From Competibacter_A sp002352125 (lineage in GTDB: Bacteria > Pseudomonadota > Gammaproteobacteria > Competibacterales > Competibacteraceae), in NCBI GenBank assembly GCA_035441325.1, contig DAOROA010000016.1, forward strand, positions 14,590 to 78,589: a stretch of 64,000 bases of DNA, given 5' to 3'. The position numbers and the translations under genes were made by a program. Each line of letters starts with the position of its first letter. Position 1 is the first letter of the stretch. Under the pieces are notes generated by a model. That model made no database searches and was not told the DNA's origin. It saw only the letters and a list, made by a program, of their open reading frames with translations. Positions 15,981 through 25,691 of the stretch are shown here, in pieces.

Positions 15981-18503
15981 GTGAGTCGAAGGCACACAGC
16001 TTGGTCAAGCTGCCATTTCAGGGTGCGGTTTTCGGGGCCCACAAACGACGGTAGCAGCGTTGCCCGGCGAATTCGAATGCTGGGAATGCTACTGGTTTTG
16101 TTTGGTTGCGGCTGGGTGCCGCCGCCGGCAACCGCCGCCGGTTCTTCTGGGGCAATCCAACTGGCCGAAAGCGGATTCAGTTATGATCGGCTGAGGTTTT
16201 GGATCGGCGGCGGGCTGGTATTGCTGGGATTGGTTGGGGTTGCCACCATCATCCTGTTTAGCCGGCACCGCCGGCTCGTGGCCGAACGGGATGCCCTCGA
16301 AGAGCGCGTCGTCGCCTTGAGCGATGATTGCCGGGGATTGAATGCAGAAATCGAACGCTTGCGACGAAACGGCGACCGGCAGCGGGAACTAAAGGGGGAA
16401 ATCGAAGGCCTCCAGCAAAATTTGGAGACCTTGCGCGATAAGGAACAGCGTTTCCGGTCTTTGACCCAGCAGCTCCCGGTCGGTATTTTCATGGCCAATC
16501 TCCAGGGCCAGTGCCACTACGTCAATGATCGCTGGTGCCAGATGTCGGGTTTGACGGCCGATCAGGCGGCGGGCTTGTCGTGGATGAAAGCCGTGCATCC
16601 CGACGATCGCGACCAGGTGTCGAAAACCTGGCGGCAAGCCACCGGAGAAAACGACGAACTCGTTCTCGACCACCGGTTTCAAAGTCCCTCTGGGCGGGTG
16701 ACGTGGCTAAATACCCGCGCCGTGCCGCTGCGGGATCGCGCCGGGCGCGTCGCCTATTATTTGGGTGCCAACACCGATGTCGCCGATCTCAAGCGGACCG
16801 AGGAAACCCTGCGCGCCAGCGAGGCCCGTTTTCGCAGCTATTTCGAGCTGCCGCTAGTCGGCATCGGCTTGACCGGGTCCGACAAGCGCTGGTGGGAGGT
16901 CAACGACCGCCTTTGCGAAATGCTCGGTTATCGGCGAGCGCAACTGCTTCGGCTCAGTTGGGCCGAACTGACCCATCCCGACGATCTGGCCGACGATCTG
17001 GCGCAATTCGGGCGGGTGATGAACCGGCGGATCGAAGGCTATTCGCTCGACAAGCGGTTTCTGCGCCAGGATGGCACGGTGCTCTACGCCAGCGTTTCGA
17101 CCCGTTGCGTGCGCCGGCCGAACGGCGTGGTGGATTATTTCGTGACCGTGGTGCAGGACATTACCGAGCGCAAGCAGGCGGAGGAACACGTTCAGTATCT
17201 GGCTCGATACGATGCGCTGACCGGTTTGCCCAATCGTGCGCTGCTGAGCGACCGCTTGCAGCAATCGGTGTTGCGGGCTGTTCGGGATCGCGTTCAAGCC
17301 GGCGTATTGCTGGTGGATCTCGATCATTTCAAGCGGATCAACGATACCTTGGGTCACTCGGTCGGTGATCAGTTATTGCGAGAGGTAGCAAGGCGGTTAC
17401 AAGAATGCGTGCGCGAGTGCGATACCGTATCGCGGCAAGGAGGCGACGAGTTCGCCGTTTTGCTGCCCGATTTGGTCGGTGACGACGAAACCGCTCGGAT
17501 TGCGCAGCAGATTTTGGAGGCGGTGGCCAAGCCCTATCGGCTAGACGAACACGAATTGCACGTCAATTGCAGCATCGGTATCAGCTTGTGCCCCCGCGAC
17601 GGTCGCAATGCCGAGATCCTCCTGCGGAATGCCGACACTGCTTTGTACCGGGCCAAGGACATGGAACGGAACAACTATCAGTACTATCTATCCGGTGCCA
17701 CGATGGTGGCCCGCGACCGGCTCAGCCTGGAAAACAGCTTGCGACACGCCGTGGAGCGGCAGCAGTTGGAGCTATATTACCAACCTAAATGGGATTTTCA
17801 GGCCAATGCCGTCACCGGTACCGAGGCGCTGGTTCGCTGGAATCATCCAACGCGTGGAATGTTGCCGCCGGCTCAGTTCATCTCGATTGCCGAGGATAGC
17901 GGGCTGATCTTGCCGCTGGGCGAATGGGTGTTGCGTACCGCCGTTCGCGAGATCGGCCAATTGCATCGAGACGGCTGGGCCGGATTGCGGGTAGCGGTCA
18001 ATTTGTCGGCACGCCAATTCCGGCAGAGCGATTTAGCCGATCAAGTGCATGGATTGTTGGCGGAAACTGGCTTCGATCCGACTTGCTTGGAACTAGAGTT
18101 GACCGAAAGCATCCTGATGCATCACACCGACGACAATCTGGCGGTGCTGAGAGCGTTCAAGGCGATGGGGGTGCGGATCGCCATCGACGATTTCGGGACT
18201 GGCTATTCGTCCTTGGGTTACTTGCAGCGATTTCCCGTGGACGTGCTCAAAATCGACCGCTCTTTCGTCGCCGACTTGCCGGCCAGCGACAGCAACGCTG
18301 CCATCGTCGACGCCATCGTCACGTTGGCGCACGGCTTGGGGTTGTCGGTCGTGGCGGAGGGCGTGGAAACCGTCGAGCAAATGGAGTTCCTGCGCGCGCG
18401 CGGCTGCGACGAGGGCCAAGGTTACCACTTCGGCCGTCCCTTGCCGCTGAGCGAATTTCAAAACCTGCTCGCGCGGGATCGAATGCACGCGACAACGGCG
18501 TAA
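15981..18503 (+). CDS. PAS-PAS-GGDEF-EAL c-di-GMP signalling protein
   Basis: Predicted membrane sensor that makes and/or degrades c-di-GMP. Order: a signal-like N-terminal hydrophobic segment, a periplasmic stretch, a second transmembrane helix (WIGGGLVLLGLVGVATIILF), a coiled coil, two PAS domains with PAC-like ends (VADLKRTEETLRASEARFR and QDITERKQAEEHV), GGDEF, then EAL. The GGDEF active site is intact (RQGGDEF) with an RECD I-site. The EAL domain keeps EALVRW, ELELTES, IDDFGTGYSSLGYL, KIDRSF and VAEGVET, so phosphodiesterase activity is expected. A GTG at 15981 with AAAGGGG upstream is preferred; an ATG at 16077 is the alternative. It starts 25 bases after rep. Confidence 0.9.
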   Translation: MSRRHTAWSSCHFRVRFSGPTNDGSSVARRIRMLGMLLVLFGCGWVPPPATAAGSSGAIQLAESGFSYDRLRFWIGGGLVLLGLVGVATIILFSRHRRLVAERDALEERVVALSDDCRGLNAEIERLRRNGDRQRELKGEIEGLQQNLETLRDKEQRFRSLTQQLPVGIFMANLQGQCHYVNDRWCQMSGLTADQAAGLSWMKAVHPDDRDQVSKTWRQATGENDELVLDHRFQSPSGRVTWLNTRAVPLRDRAGRVAYYLGANTDVADLKRTEETLRASEARFRSYFELPLVGIGLTGSDKRWWEVNDRLCEMLGYRRAQLLRLSWAELTHPDDLADDLAQFGRVMNRRIEGYSLDKRFLRQDGTVLYASVSTRCVRRPNGVVDYFVTVVQDITERKQAEEHVQYLARYDALTGLPNRALLSDRLQQSVLRAVRDRVQAGVLLVDLDHFKRINDTLGHSVGDQLLREVARRLQECVRECDTVSRQGGDEFAVLLPDLVGDDETARIAQQILEAVAKPYRLDEHELHVNCSIGISLCPRDGRNAEILLRNADTALYRAKDMERNNYQYYLSGATMVARDRLSLENSLRHAVERQQLELYYQPKWDFQANAVTGTEALVRWNHPTRGMLPPAQFISIAEDSGLILPLGEWVLRTAVREIGQLHRDGWAGLRVAVNLSARQFRQSDLADQVHGLLAETGFDPTCLELELTESILMHHTDDNLAVLRAFKAMGVRIAIDDFGTGYSSLGYLQRFPVDVLKIDRSFVADLPASDSNAAIVDAIVTLAHGLGLSVVAEGVETVEQMEFLRARGCDEGQGYHFGRPLPLSEFQNLLARDRMHATTA

Positions 18504-18566
18504 GCGTCTCGCGCACAGCGGCGCTTTGGCCATTGCAGTTTCAAATCCTTCTGGTCATCTTGGATC

Positions 18567-19196
18567 GTGCTTTCCGAATCCGAACAACCCACCATTTTTG
18601 CCACCGGTCCACTGCGGTTGGAAGGGCGGCTATGTTTGGCGCCCGGCCCGGAGGCGGTGGTCGTCACCCATCCGCATCCGCTATACGGCGGCGATCTCGA
18701 CAATCCGGTCGTGGCGGTGCTAGCCGATGCCTACCGGCGGCAGGGTTACACGACATTGCGTTTCAATTTTCGGGGAGTCGGCGCGAGCGGCGGGCGTTAT
18801 GCCGACGGCCGAGGCGAACAGGACGACGTGCGGACTGCGGCGGCGTATCTGGCCGGGCTGGGCAAGGCCGTGACCGACCTGGCCGGCTATTCCTTCGGCG
18901 CCTGGGTTAACCTGAGCCTGAATCCGCCACTCCCCGCAATTCGCCGACAACTGGTGGTAGCACCACCGGTGAAGCTTCTGGATTTCGGCGCCATCGCTGG
19001 GATATCTGCGAAACCGATAGTCATCGCCGGTGATCGCGACGATTTCGTTCCGTTGGATGTACTGCGGAAATTGCTGCCGATCTGGCACCCAGCCGCTCGA
19101 TTGCATGTTCTGCGCGGTGTCGACCACTTTTACTGGAACGCTTTGGATCGATTGGCGTTATTAGTCGAAACGGTGCTGTCCGCATCGCCGGAGTAG
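18567..19196 (+). CDS. Alpha/beta hydrolase
   Basis: A 209-residue alpha/beta-hydrolase of the small dienelactone-hydrolase/YtfJ-like type often annotated as an alpha/beta family hydrolase. It shows VVVTHPHPLYGGDLDNPVV near residue 31, RFNFRGVGASGG near 64 and a GYSFGAW nucleophile elbow (Ser) near 107. A GDRDDFVP acid segment and GVDHFYW with the catalytic His follow near the C-terminus. The substrate is unknown. The start is GTG at 18567. It lies 63 bases after the GGDEF-EAL gene and may be co-transcribed. Confidence 0.85.
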   Translation: MLSESEQPTIFATGPLRLEGRLCLAPGPEAVVVTHPHPLYGGDLDNPVVAVLADAYRRQGYTTLRFNFRGVGASGGRYADGRGEQDDVRTAAAYLAGLGKAVTDLAGYSFGAWVNLSLNPPLPAIRRQLVVAPPVKLLDFGAIAGISAKPIVIAGDRDDFVPLDVLRKLLPIWHPAARLHVLRGVDHFYWNALDRLALLVETVLSASPE

Positions 19197-19832
19197 CTTC
19201 GCAGCGACAGCTACGGCCTCGCCGAAAGGCCGAATCGAATGGATTTGGTTTGATTCCTGAGTATTCGTCCGTGTATTGGTTTTTCTGAAGTCGTTGGAAT
19301 CAGCCGCAATATTCTTGGCGCACAAAGTCTGTGGTGATTGTCGACGGTATTTCCATATCTCCCCGGTTTTTGGCGGGTTATGCCCGAAAGTTGCGGCTGA
19401 GGGTCGAAGGGAGGGTAGCGTATTCTCGATGGTCTTTGGTGTCGTCAATTCCGGTGAAGGAATGAATACGCCATGAGCGAAGATTTAACGTCATTCCGCT
19501 AAAGAATCCAGGCTGCCCAAGTCCGATACCCGATACCTGGGTCGAGTTGCTAGGGGATGGTGCGAAGCGGATGCTGGCCCCATACACAACATTTTGTGTA
19601 TTGCTCCGCTTCGATAGGTATGGAGGATTAACTGTGCGAAGCTGTCGGAATTTTGGCGAGATTCCATTGAATAACCAAATAATAATAGTTGTTTTTTATT
19701 TTTTTCTTTCATTTTTAATGACATATAATATTGGCTCGTAATTTGCTAATCCAAGCAAAGCGGGTTTACATTCCACGATGCGCTCTTGATCTGGAATGGA
19801 TCAGTGCCTTCAACAATCGAAGAGTCATGCCT
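19197..19832. other. Long intergenic region before the glycan island
   Basis: About 640 bases without a supportable gene between the hydrolase and rfbF. Composition drifts from GC-rich to AT-rich, especially 19670-19740. It contains a large palindrome at 19563-19613, described separately, and probably the promoter of the CDP-sugar operon. It could mark the left border of the transferred island. I see no tRNA or insertion-sequence end. Confidence 0.5.
19563..19613. repeat. Nested palindrome (possible cruciform)
   Basis: An inner 8-bp inverted repeat ATACACAA/TTGTGTAT (19582-19589 and 19594-19601) is nested in an outer 9-bp repeat CGAAGCGGA/TCCGCTTCG (19563-19571 and 19605-19613). It is not followed by a T tract. 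It could be an operator, an RNA structure or a remnant of a small mobile palindromic element. Confidence 0.6.
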
Positions 19833-20603
19833 ATGAAAGCCGTCATCCTAGCTGGTGGTCTTGGCACCCGCCTCAGTGAAGAAACCGTATTAAAACCAAA
19901 GCCAATGGTGGAAATCGGCGGGCGGCCGATCCTCTGGCACATCATGAAGATTTATTCGGCCCACGGAATCAACGAGTTTATCGTTTGCTGTGGCTACAAA
20001 GGCTATTTGATCAAGGAATATTTCGCCAATTATTTTCTGTACATGTCTGATGTGACCTTCGATATGGCGAACAATCGAATGGCGGTGCATAAGAAGCACG
20101 CTGAGCCTTGGCAGGTGACGTTGGTCGATACGGGCGAGCATACCCTGACAGGCGGGCGATTGCGGCGAGTGCGCCAATATCTTGGCGACGAGGATTTCTG
20201 CTTTACCTATGGCGATGGGGTCAGCGACGTGGATATTTCCGCCCTGATCACATTTCACAAGGCGCAAGGCCGTTTAGCGACTTTAACTGCCGTACAACCA
20301 CCGGGACGTTACGGAGCTTTGCAATTGCAAGGGGAATGGGTTAGCGGTTTTCAGGAAAAACCACAGGGTGATGGAGGTTGGATCAACGGCGGATTTTTTG
20401 TGCTCTCGCCCGAGGTCATCGACTACATTCCGGGCGATGCCAGCAGTTGGGAAGATGGCCCTTTGGAAAGCTTGGCACGGATAGAACAACTATCGGCTTA
20501 TTTGCATCACGGTTTCTGGTTGCCGATGGACACGCTGCGCGATAAGCATCGGCTTGAGGAATGGTGGGCAAGCGGCCAAGCGCCTTGGAAGGTATGGGAG
20601 TAA
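19833..20603 (+). CDS. rfbF: Glucose-1-phosphate cytidylyltransferase RfbF
   Basis: Makes CDP-glucose from CTP and glucose-1-phosphate, the entry to CDP-linked deoxy sugars. The 256-residue protein starts with the nucleotidyltransferase motif MKAVILAGGLGTRLSEET. It continues with KPKPMVEIGGRPILWHIMK, TYGDGVSDVDI (metal-binding Asp), GWINGGFFVL and the ending FWLPMDTLRDKHRLEEWW, all typical of RfbF. The ATG at 19833 fits the family N-terminus; the open frame extends upstream without homology. It is followed five bases later by the dehydratase gene. Confidence 0.95.
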   Translation: MKAVILAGGLGTRLSEETVLKPKPMVEIGGRPILWHIMKIYSAHGINEFIVCCGYKGYLIKEYFANYFLYMSDVTFDMANNRMAVHKKHAEPWQVTLVDTGEHTLTGGRLRRVRQYLGDEDFCFTYGDGVSDVDISALITFHKAQGRLATLTAVQPPGRYGALQLQGEWVSGFQEKPQGDGGWINGGFFVLSPEVIDYIPGDASSWEDGPLESLARIEQLSAYLHHGFWLPMDTLRDKHRLEEWWASGQAPWKVWE

Positions 20604-20608
20604 TTTCG

Positions 20609-21667
20609 ATGTTCTGGGCCGGCCGAAAAGTGTTCGTTACGGGTCACACCGGTTTCAAGGGTGGCTGGCTGTGCCTGTGGTTGCAACGCTTGGGGGCGGA
20701 CGTGACTGGCTACGCCTTGGAACCGCCGACCGAACCGAATTTGTTCGAATCTGCGCGAGTAGGCGAAGGGATGCGCTCCATTTCAGGTGATGTGCGCGAT
20801 TTCGACGCGCTGTGGGCGGCGATGCGGGAATACCAACCGGAGGTGGTTTTTCACTTAGCGGCGCAACCGCTGGTAGTGCCAGCCTATCGGCAGCCGCTCG
20901 AAACCTACGCCATCAACGTGCTGGGTACGGTGCATTTGCTGGAAGCGGTGCGACGCACCGCCGGCGTTTGCGCGGTGGTGAACGTCACCAGCGACAAGTG
21001 CTACGAAAACCGGGAATGGCTGCGCGGTTACCAGGAAGACGAGCCGATGGGTGGCTACGATCCCTACAGTAGCAGCAAGGGTTGCGCGGAATTGGTGACG
21101 ACAGCTTATCGGCGTTCCTTTTTCGCGCAGACACCAGAGCGATCTGGCGTTGCTTTGGCATCGGCGCGGGCCGGTAATGTGATCGGCGGTGGCGACTGGG
21201 CAGAAAATCGCTTGGTGCCGGATGTAATTCGGTCTTTCTTGGCGCGTCAACCGGTGGCAATTCGACATCCTGACGCTATCCGGCCTTGGCAACATGTATT
21301 GGAGCCGTTGAGCGGTTATCTGAAGTTGGCGGAACGGTTGTGGCAAGACGGCTTGGCCTTTGCCGAAGGTTGGAATTTTGGCCCGCACGAGGATGATGCC
21401 CGGCCGGTACATTGGCTGGTAGAACGGTTGGCGACGCTTTGGGGCGAAGGCGCGCGTTGGCATCATGACGGCAATTCGCATCCACACGAAGCGCACTATC
21501 TGAAACTGAATTGTGCCAAAGCAGCAGCGAAACTGGGTTGGCGACCGCGCTGGTCGCTGGAACGGGCACTAACTGAAACGGTGTCCTGGTATCAGGCAGC
21601 CTACACCGGCATGGATATGCATGCGTTTAGCTTGGCGCAACTCGAACGTTTCACGGACAACCGATGA
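20609..21667 (+). CDS. rfbG: CDP-glucose 4,6-dehydratase RfbG
   Basis: Short-chain dehydrogenase-type enzyme producing CDP-4-keto-6-deoxyglucose. The 352-residue product has the Rossmann motif GHTGFKGGWL at residues 12-21 and LAAQPLVVPAYRQP near 88. The catalytic region NVTSDKCYEN is followed by YDPYSSSKGCAEL (YxxxK-type pair) and SARAGNVIGGGDWA. GGGAG is well placed before the ATG at 20609. It ends in an ATGA overlap with the epimerase gene. No rfbH dehydrase follows, so the pathway likely stays at a 6-deoxy rather than a 3,6-dideoxy sugar. Confidence 0.95.
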   Translation: MFWAGRKVFVTGHTGFKGGWLCLWLQRLGADVTGYALEPPTEPNLFESARVGEGMRSISGDVRDFDALWAAMREYQPEVVFHLAAQPLVVPAYRQPLETYAINVLGTVHLLEAVRRTAGVCAVVNVTSDKCYENREWLRGYQEDEPMGGYDPYSSSKGCAELVTTAYRRSFFAQTPERSGVALASARAGNVIGGGDWAENRLVPDVIRSFLARQPVAIRHPDAIRPWQHVLEPLSGYLKLAERLWQDGLAFAEGWNFGPHEDDARPVHWLVERLATLWGEGARWHHDGNSHPHEAHYLKLNCAKAAAKLGWRPRWSLERALTETVSWYQAAYTGMDMHAFSLAQLERFTDNR

Positions 21668-22227
21668 ACATCGTGCATACCGCAATCCCAGGTGTGGAAA
21701 TTGTGGAAACCGCACCTTTTATTGATCATCGTGGTGCTTTCTTCCGCTTATTCTGTGCACAGGAATTATCCGAAATACTGGGCGAGCGGCATATCGCGCA
21801 GATCAATTATTCGCGCACGGAAACGGTCGGTGCAATCCGTGGCCTGCACTATCAGCATCCACCCTGCGCCGAAATCAAACTGGTCCGTTGCCTGTCTGGC
21901 CGCATATTCGACGTGGCGCTCGATTTGAGAAAAGAATCACCCACTTTTCTTAAGTGGCACGCTGAAGAGTTGACACCAGGAAATGCTTGGATGCTGGTTA
22001 TTCCAGAAGGTTGCGCGCATGGATTTCAGGCGCTGCAAGCCAATAGCGAAATTCTTTATCTGGTAACAGCGGCTTATGCTCCAGCAATGGAGGCGGGCGT
22101 AAGATTCGACGATCCAGCTTGTTCGATTTCTTGGCCTTTACCAGTCGCAGATTTGTCGGAAAAGGATGCCAATCATCCGCTGTTGGATAATTCATTTTCT
22201 GGTATTCCGCTGGTTGGTTCATTATGA
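21664..22227 (+). CDS. RmlC-like 4-keto-6-deoxysugar 3,5-epimerase
   Basis: A cupin-fold epimerase of the dTDP-4-dehydrorhamnose 3,5-epimerase family, 187 residues. Visible motifs are IRGLHYQHPP with the catalytic-His region near residue 58, KLVRCLSGRIFDVALDLRK near 76, VIPEGCAHGFQAL near 114 and an aromatic-rich end. Because it is coupled by 4-base overlaps to rfbG and to the next reductase gene, its substrate here is probably CDP-4-keto-6-deoxyglucose rather than the dTDP sugar. That is inference from context. Confidence 0.88.
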   Translation: MNIVHTAIPGVEIVETAPFIDHRGAFFRLFCAQELSEILGERHIAQINYSRTETVGAIRGLHYQHPPCAEIKLVRCLSGRIFDVALDLRKESPTFLKWHAEELTPGNAWMLVIPEGCAHGFQALQANSEILYLVTAAYAPAMEAGVRFDDPACSISWPLPVADLSEKDANHPLLDNSFSGIPLVGSL

Positions 22228-23102
22228 AAATATTGGTTACTGGCGCGACGGGATTCGTAGGAAGACATGTGATCTCCGAGCTTTGTGCGCGCGGTCATGA
22301 GGTTGTTGCAAGCGCACGAAGCCAGAAAAAAGCAATGGAAATGCCATGGTATCGTAACGTGAATTTCATCCCTTGTGATTTACATGATCTAACGATTGAT
22401 CCAGTGGCGTTACTGGGAGTACCTGAAGCTATGATGCATTTGGCGTGGCCAGGTTTGCCTCACTATAAAGATCGGGTTCACTTTGAAGTAAATTTGCCGA
22501 TGGATTATCGCTTTATTAAAAGTATGGTATTAGCTGGAACCCAGCAAGTTTTAGTCACTGGAACCTGTTTTGAATATGGTATGCAAAGCGGTTCTCTCGC
22601 TGAAGATGTGCCAACCTTACCTAATATAGCCTATGGGATTGCGAAGGATACTTTGCGAAAATTTTTGCAAATTTTGCAAGAAGAATGTCATTTTATTTTG
22701 CAATGGGCGAGGCTATTTTACATGTATGGGCATGGACAAAATAAAAACAGCCTGCTTGCACAATTAGATTGCTCCATTAAAGACGGCGCGGAAGTTTTCA
22801 ATATGTCTGGTGGCGAACAATTACGGGATTATTTGCCAGTTGAAGAAGTTGCGCGTCGTTTAGTGATGCTCATCGAGCAACCGTTATGCGCTGGTGTCAT
22901 CAATTGTTGCAGCGGCCAACCTATATCTGTTCGACGCCTTGTTGAACAGAAAATTTCTGAGCGGGATGCGAAAATTCGGCTTAATACTGGGTATTACTCC
23001 TACCCCGATCACGAGCCGATGGCTTTTTGGGGAAATGAAAATAAATTTTTATCACACTTTGGCACTGGTTTAAAGCACGATCAATCCAAAGTGGTGTCCT
23101 AA
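22224..23102 (+). CDS. NAD-dependent epimerase/dehydratase (sugar 4-reductase type)
   Basis: Extended short-chain dehydrogenase, 292 residues. The N-terminal GATGFVGRHVISEL gives the GxxGxxG NAD(P) motif. TGTCFEYG near residue 112 and YGIAK near 137 match the active-site Ser/Thr and YxxxK pair. RLFYMYGHGQNKNSL follows, then DYLPVEEVARRL. The pattern resembles CDP-abequose synthase or CDP-4-keto reductases, so it likely performs the last reduction of the CDP-sugar. The final stereochemistry cannot be told. Base composition is visibly more AT-rich than in rfbFG. Confidence 0.8.
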   Translation: MKILVTGATGFVGRHVISELCARGHEVVASARSQKKAMEMPWYRNVNFIPCDLHDLTIDPVALLGVPEAMMHLAWPGLPHYKDRVHFEVNLPMDYRFIKSMVLAGTQQVLVTGTCFEYGMQSGSLAEDVPTLPNIAYGIAKDTLRKFLQILQEECHFILQWARLFYMYGHGQNKNSLLAQLDCSIKDGAEVFNMSGGEQLRDYLPVEEVARRLVMLIEQPLCAGVINCCSGQPISVRRLVEQKISERDAKIRLNTGYYSYPDHEPMAFWGNENKFLSHFGTGLKHDQSKVVS

Positions 23103-23134
23103 AAAGTTGAACCCATTTTTCAAGAGATACGACC

Positions 23135-24418
23135 ATGCAAAATGACAACATACCCGATCCAAAAGAACTGCAATGCCGAATCGGCAATCGGCGCCTTTTC
23201 ATTTGGGGAGCGCGTCATGATGGTTATGCCGCCTATCAAGTTTTACAGCGACATCATATCAATACCTATAGCTTTATTGATAGTAGTCTTTCATTGGTCG
23301 GGAGCAGAGTTTTTGGTCTTGATGTATTATTGCCGGCCGATTTTTTCAGCCACTACTCGGCAAAAGATGCCTTTATCGTAATTGCATCTGGGTTTCATGC
23401 TGATGAAATATCAGGTGATTGTAAAAAATATGGTTTTATCCAAAATCAGGATTTTGTTATTCAAGGCGAGCTGCGGCGATTTAACTATCAAATCGACATT
23501 GCAGGTAGTTGCAACTTGAAGTGTATATCATGCCCCCGTGGTAATTTTGACGAACATCGCACCAAGGGATTCATGACTGCTGCTACATATCGCAAGCTGA
23601 TTGAGAAGATTATTCACGAGGATCCTTACACAGGTATTATAACGCTTTACAATTGGGGTGAGCCTTTGCTCAATCGGCAATTACCGGAAATCATTCATAT
23701 TACTAATGAGTATAATTTATTGTCCGCTGTCTCCAGCAATTTGAGTTTCAAACTGGATTTTGAAGCTGTCGTTGCAGCGCGACCGACTTGGTTTCGTATT
23801 TCTACTTCTGGATGGGGGCCGAGCTATGAATTAACCCATACAGGTGGTAAATGGGATCTACATTATAGCAATGTTCATCGGCTTGCTGAATATCGTGATC
23901 GTCATCATCCGGAAATGATGGTAGAAGTTTTTTATCATATCTACAACCATAATCGGGACGACTATCTGAAATGGCAAGAGCTCTGTGATCAATTAGGATT
24001 TGTTCTCCGATATCGTCATGCTGCACTCGCTCCTCTCGATAATATCGAGGCGATTATCGAAGGGCGCCCTATTAATGATCGGGTGCGTAAGACTATGGAT
24101 TTCCAATTTCTTCAAGTGGCCGATGTGATGAAAAAAGCCTACGAAGAAAGGCATCGCCCCTGTTACTATGAACGCCATTTATGGATTACGTGGGATTTGC
24201 GCATTGCCCAATGCATGGAGTGGTATCGTCCCGATCTCAATCTGCTGGAAGGCAGTTTCTTGGATGTTTCTGCCGATGACATCATTCGAGCGAGGGAGAA
24301 TAGTGCATTCTGTGATAGCTGCAAATCGCGTGGCATTCATCGCTGTTTTGTCGTGTATAGCGATGAAAAGCTGATCGAAGAAAAAATGAGCATCGTAATT
24401 CCGAAGATGGTGGCCTAA
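23135..24418 (+). CDS. Radical SAM/SPASM-like protein with N-terminal Rossmann-like domain (copy 1)
   Basis: A 427-residue protein in two parts. Residues ~18-110 form a small Rossmann-like domain: LFIWGARHDGYAAYQVL, FIDSSLSLVGSRVFG, then AFIVIASG. From ~118 a radical SAM domain begins with cluster cysteines C126, C130 and C133 (CNLKCISC) and NWGEPLL. The C-terminus has further cysteines (PCYYER, IAQCMEW, FCDSCKSRGIHRC) in a SPASM-like arrangement for an auxiliary Fe-S cluster. It is the first of three tandem paralogs inside a glycan cluster. The substrate is unknown; a sugar or glycan-linked precursor is suggested by context, while a peptide substrate is not excluded. Confidence 0.82.
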   Translation: MQNDNIPDPKELQCRIGNRRLFIWGARHDGYAAYQVLQRHHINTYSFIDSSLSLVGSRVFGLDVLLPADFFSHYSAKDAFIVIASGFHADEISGDCKKYGFIQNQDFVIQGELRRFNYQIDIAGSCNLKCISCPRGNFDEHRTKGFMTAATYRKLIEKIIHEDPYTGIITLYNWGEPLLNRQLPEIIHITNEYNLLSAVSSNLSFKLDFEAVVAARPTWFRISTSGWGPSYELTHTGGKWDLHYSNVHRLAEYRDRHHPEMMVEVFYHIYNHNRDDYLKWQELCDQLGFVLRYRHAALAPLDNIEAIIEGRPINDRVRKTMDFQFLQVADVMKKAYEERHRPCYYERHLWITWDLRIAQCMEWYRPDLNLLEGSFLDVSADDIIRARENSAFCDSCKSRGIHRCFVVYSDEKLIEEKMSIVIPKMVA

Positions 24419-24419
24419 T

Positions 24420-25691
24420 ATGGAAATTGGTCACGAGCAACTTTTGGATAAGATTAATGGGCGTCCCGTTTATATTTGGGGCGCGATGATTGTTGGCCAA
24501 GGGATATGCCGGGCTTTCGAGCGACACGCAATTGCCGTGCAAGGCTTTCTCGACTCTAGCCCTAGCATGCAAGGAACCCGAGCACTTGGCTATCCAATTC
24601 TCCCGCCAGAGCCAATCTTGGCGGCGGCTAAAGAGGGTCAAGCCTATATTGTGATTGGCTCCGGACATCATGATCGAGCTATTGAAGATATTTGCCTTGC
24701 CAATAGTCTTGCCCATCACACACATTATCTACCATCACGGGAATTGAATGATGTCGATCCAAGCGTGGATATTTCTGGAACCTGCAACCTGCGCTGTGTT
24801 TCCTGTCCACAAGGTAATATCGATGATCATCCGCCTATAGGATTTATAAGTGCCTTAGATTACCAGAAAATTTTAGACAAATTACTACGGGAAATACCTT
24901 TCCTCGGTAGCATTCAACTTTACGCTTGGGGCGAGCCACTGCTCAACAAGCAATTGCCAGAAATCATTGGCCACACTCGCGCAGCCAAGGTGCTGACGGC
25001 TATATCGACCAATTTGAAACTGGAGCGAGGGCTGCAGGAAACCGTGATGGCCAAACCCGACTGGGTAAAGGTTTCCGCATCTGGTTTCGGTCCAGCTTAT
25101 GAAATCGGTCACACTGGCGGTAAATGGCAGCGGTTCCTTGCCAATCTTCATCGGTTGGCGGAATTACGGGATCAATACCATCCCGATATGCAGATCATCC
25201 TCAACTATCATCTCTACAAACATAGTGTGGGTGACAGCTACCGTGCTATGCGCGAGCTTTGCCAACAGTTGGGGTTCATTTTTCGACCCAATATGGCATA
25301 TCTATACTCCCTCGACAATGTCCTCGATTATGTAGAAGGTCGGCCGCTTTCAGCGGAAGCGCATAAAACCCTCGATCTTCTTCTCATGGATATTGACGAA
25401 GGGTTGGCCCGTGCTAAAGGTCGTCAACAGTTATCGTGTCCGGAAGAGCGTTGCCTGCCGATCAACTGGGATCGACGAGTGCGTTTCTGCGGCGTCTATT
25501 TTAAGCCATTTATTGCGGATGATTTTTTGAAAATCCCACTGTCGGAAATTTTAGCCCGACGCCGAAATAGTCAATTCTGTAGTCGCTGCATGAGCCACGG
25601 ACTCCATCATTATACCGGCGTTTATTTGGAAGAGCGCATTTTGGATAACGGTGAGCCTGAAAGCCAACAGCATGAAAGAGAGATCAATTGA
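24420..25691 (+). CDS. Radical SAM/SPASM-like protein with N-terminal Rossmann-like domain (copy 2)
   Basis: A 423-residue paralog of the preceding protein, starting one base after its stop. The N-terminal domain shows VYIWGAMIVGQGICRAF, FLDSSPSMQGTRALGYPIL and AYIVIGSGHH. The radical SAM cysteines are C122, C126 and C129 (CNLRCVSC), followed by YAWGEPLLNKQLPEIIGH. The C-terminal cysteines (SCPEERC, RFCGVYF, FCSRCMSHGLHHY) are similar but lack the last Cys of copy 1. Conservation of all cluster residues argues that each copy is active, and divergence elsewhere that each has its own substrate or position. Confidence 0.82.
   Translation: MEIGHEQLLDKINGRPVYIWGAMIVGQGICRAFERHAIAVQGFLDSSPSMQGTRALGYPILPPEPILAAAKEGQAYIVIGSGHHDRAIEDICLANSLAHHTHYLPSRELNDVDPSVDISGTCNLRCVSCPQGNIDDHPPIGFISALDYQKILDKLLREIPFLGSIQLYAWGEPLLNKQLPEIIGHTRAAKVLTAISTNLKLERGLQETVMAKPDWVKVSASGFGPAYEIGHTGGKWQRFLANLHRLAELRDQYHPDMQIILNYHLYKHSVGDSYRAMRELCQQLGFIFRPNMAYLYSLDNVLDYVEGRPLSAEAHKTLDLLLMDIDEGLARAKGRQQLSCPEERCLPINWDRRVRFCGVYFKPFIADDFLKIPLSEILARRRNSQFCSRCMSHGLHHYTGVYLEERILDNGEPESQQHEREIN

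Noticed and set aside
19400..19560. Insertion-sequence remnant in the gap before rfbF
   Set aside because: No terminal inverted repeats, target duplication or transposase fragment could be recognised.
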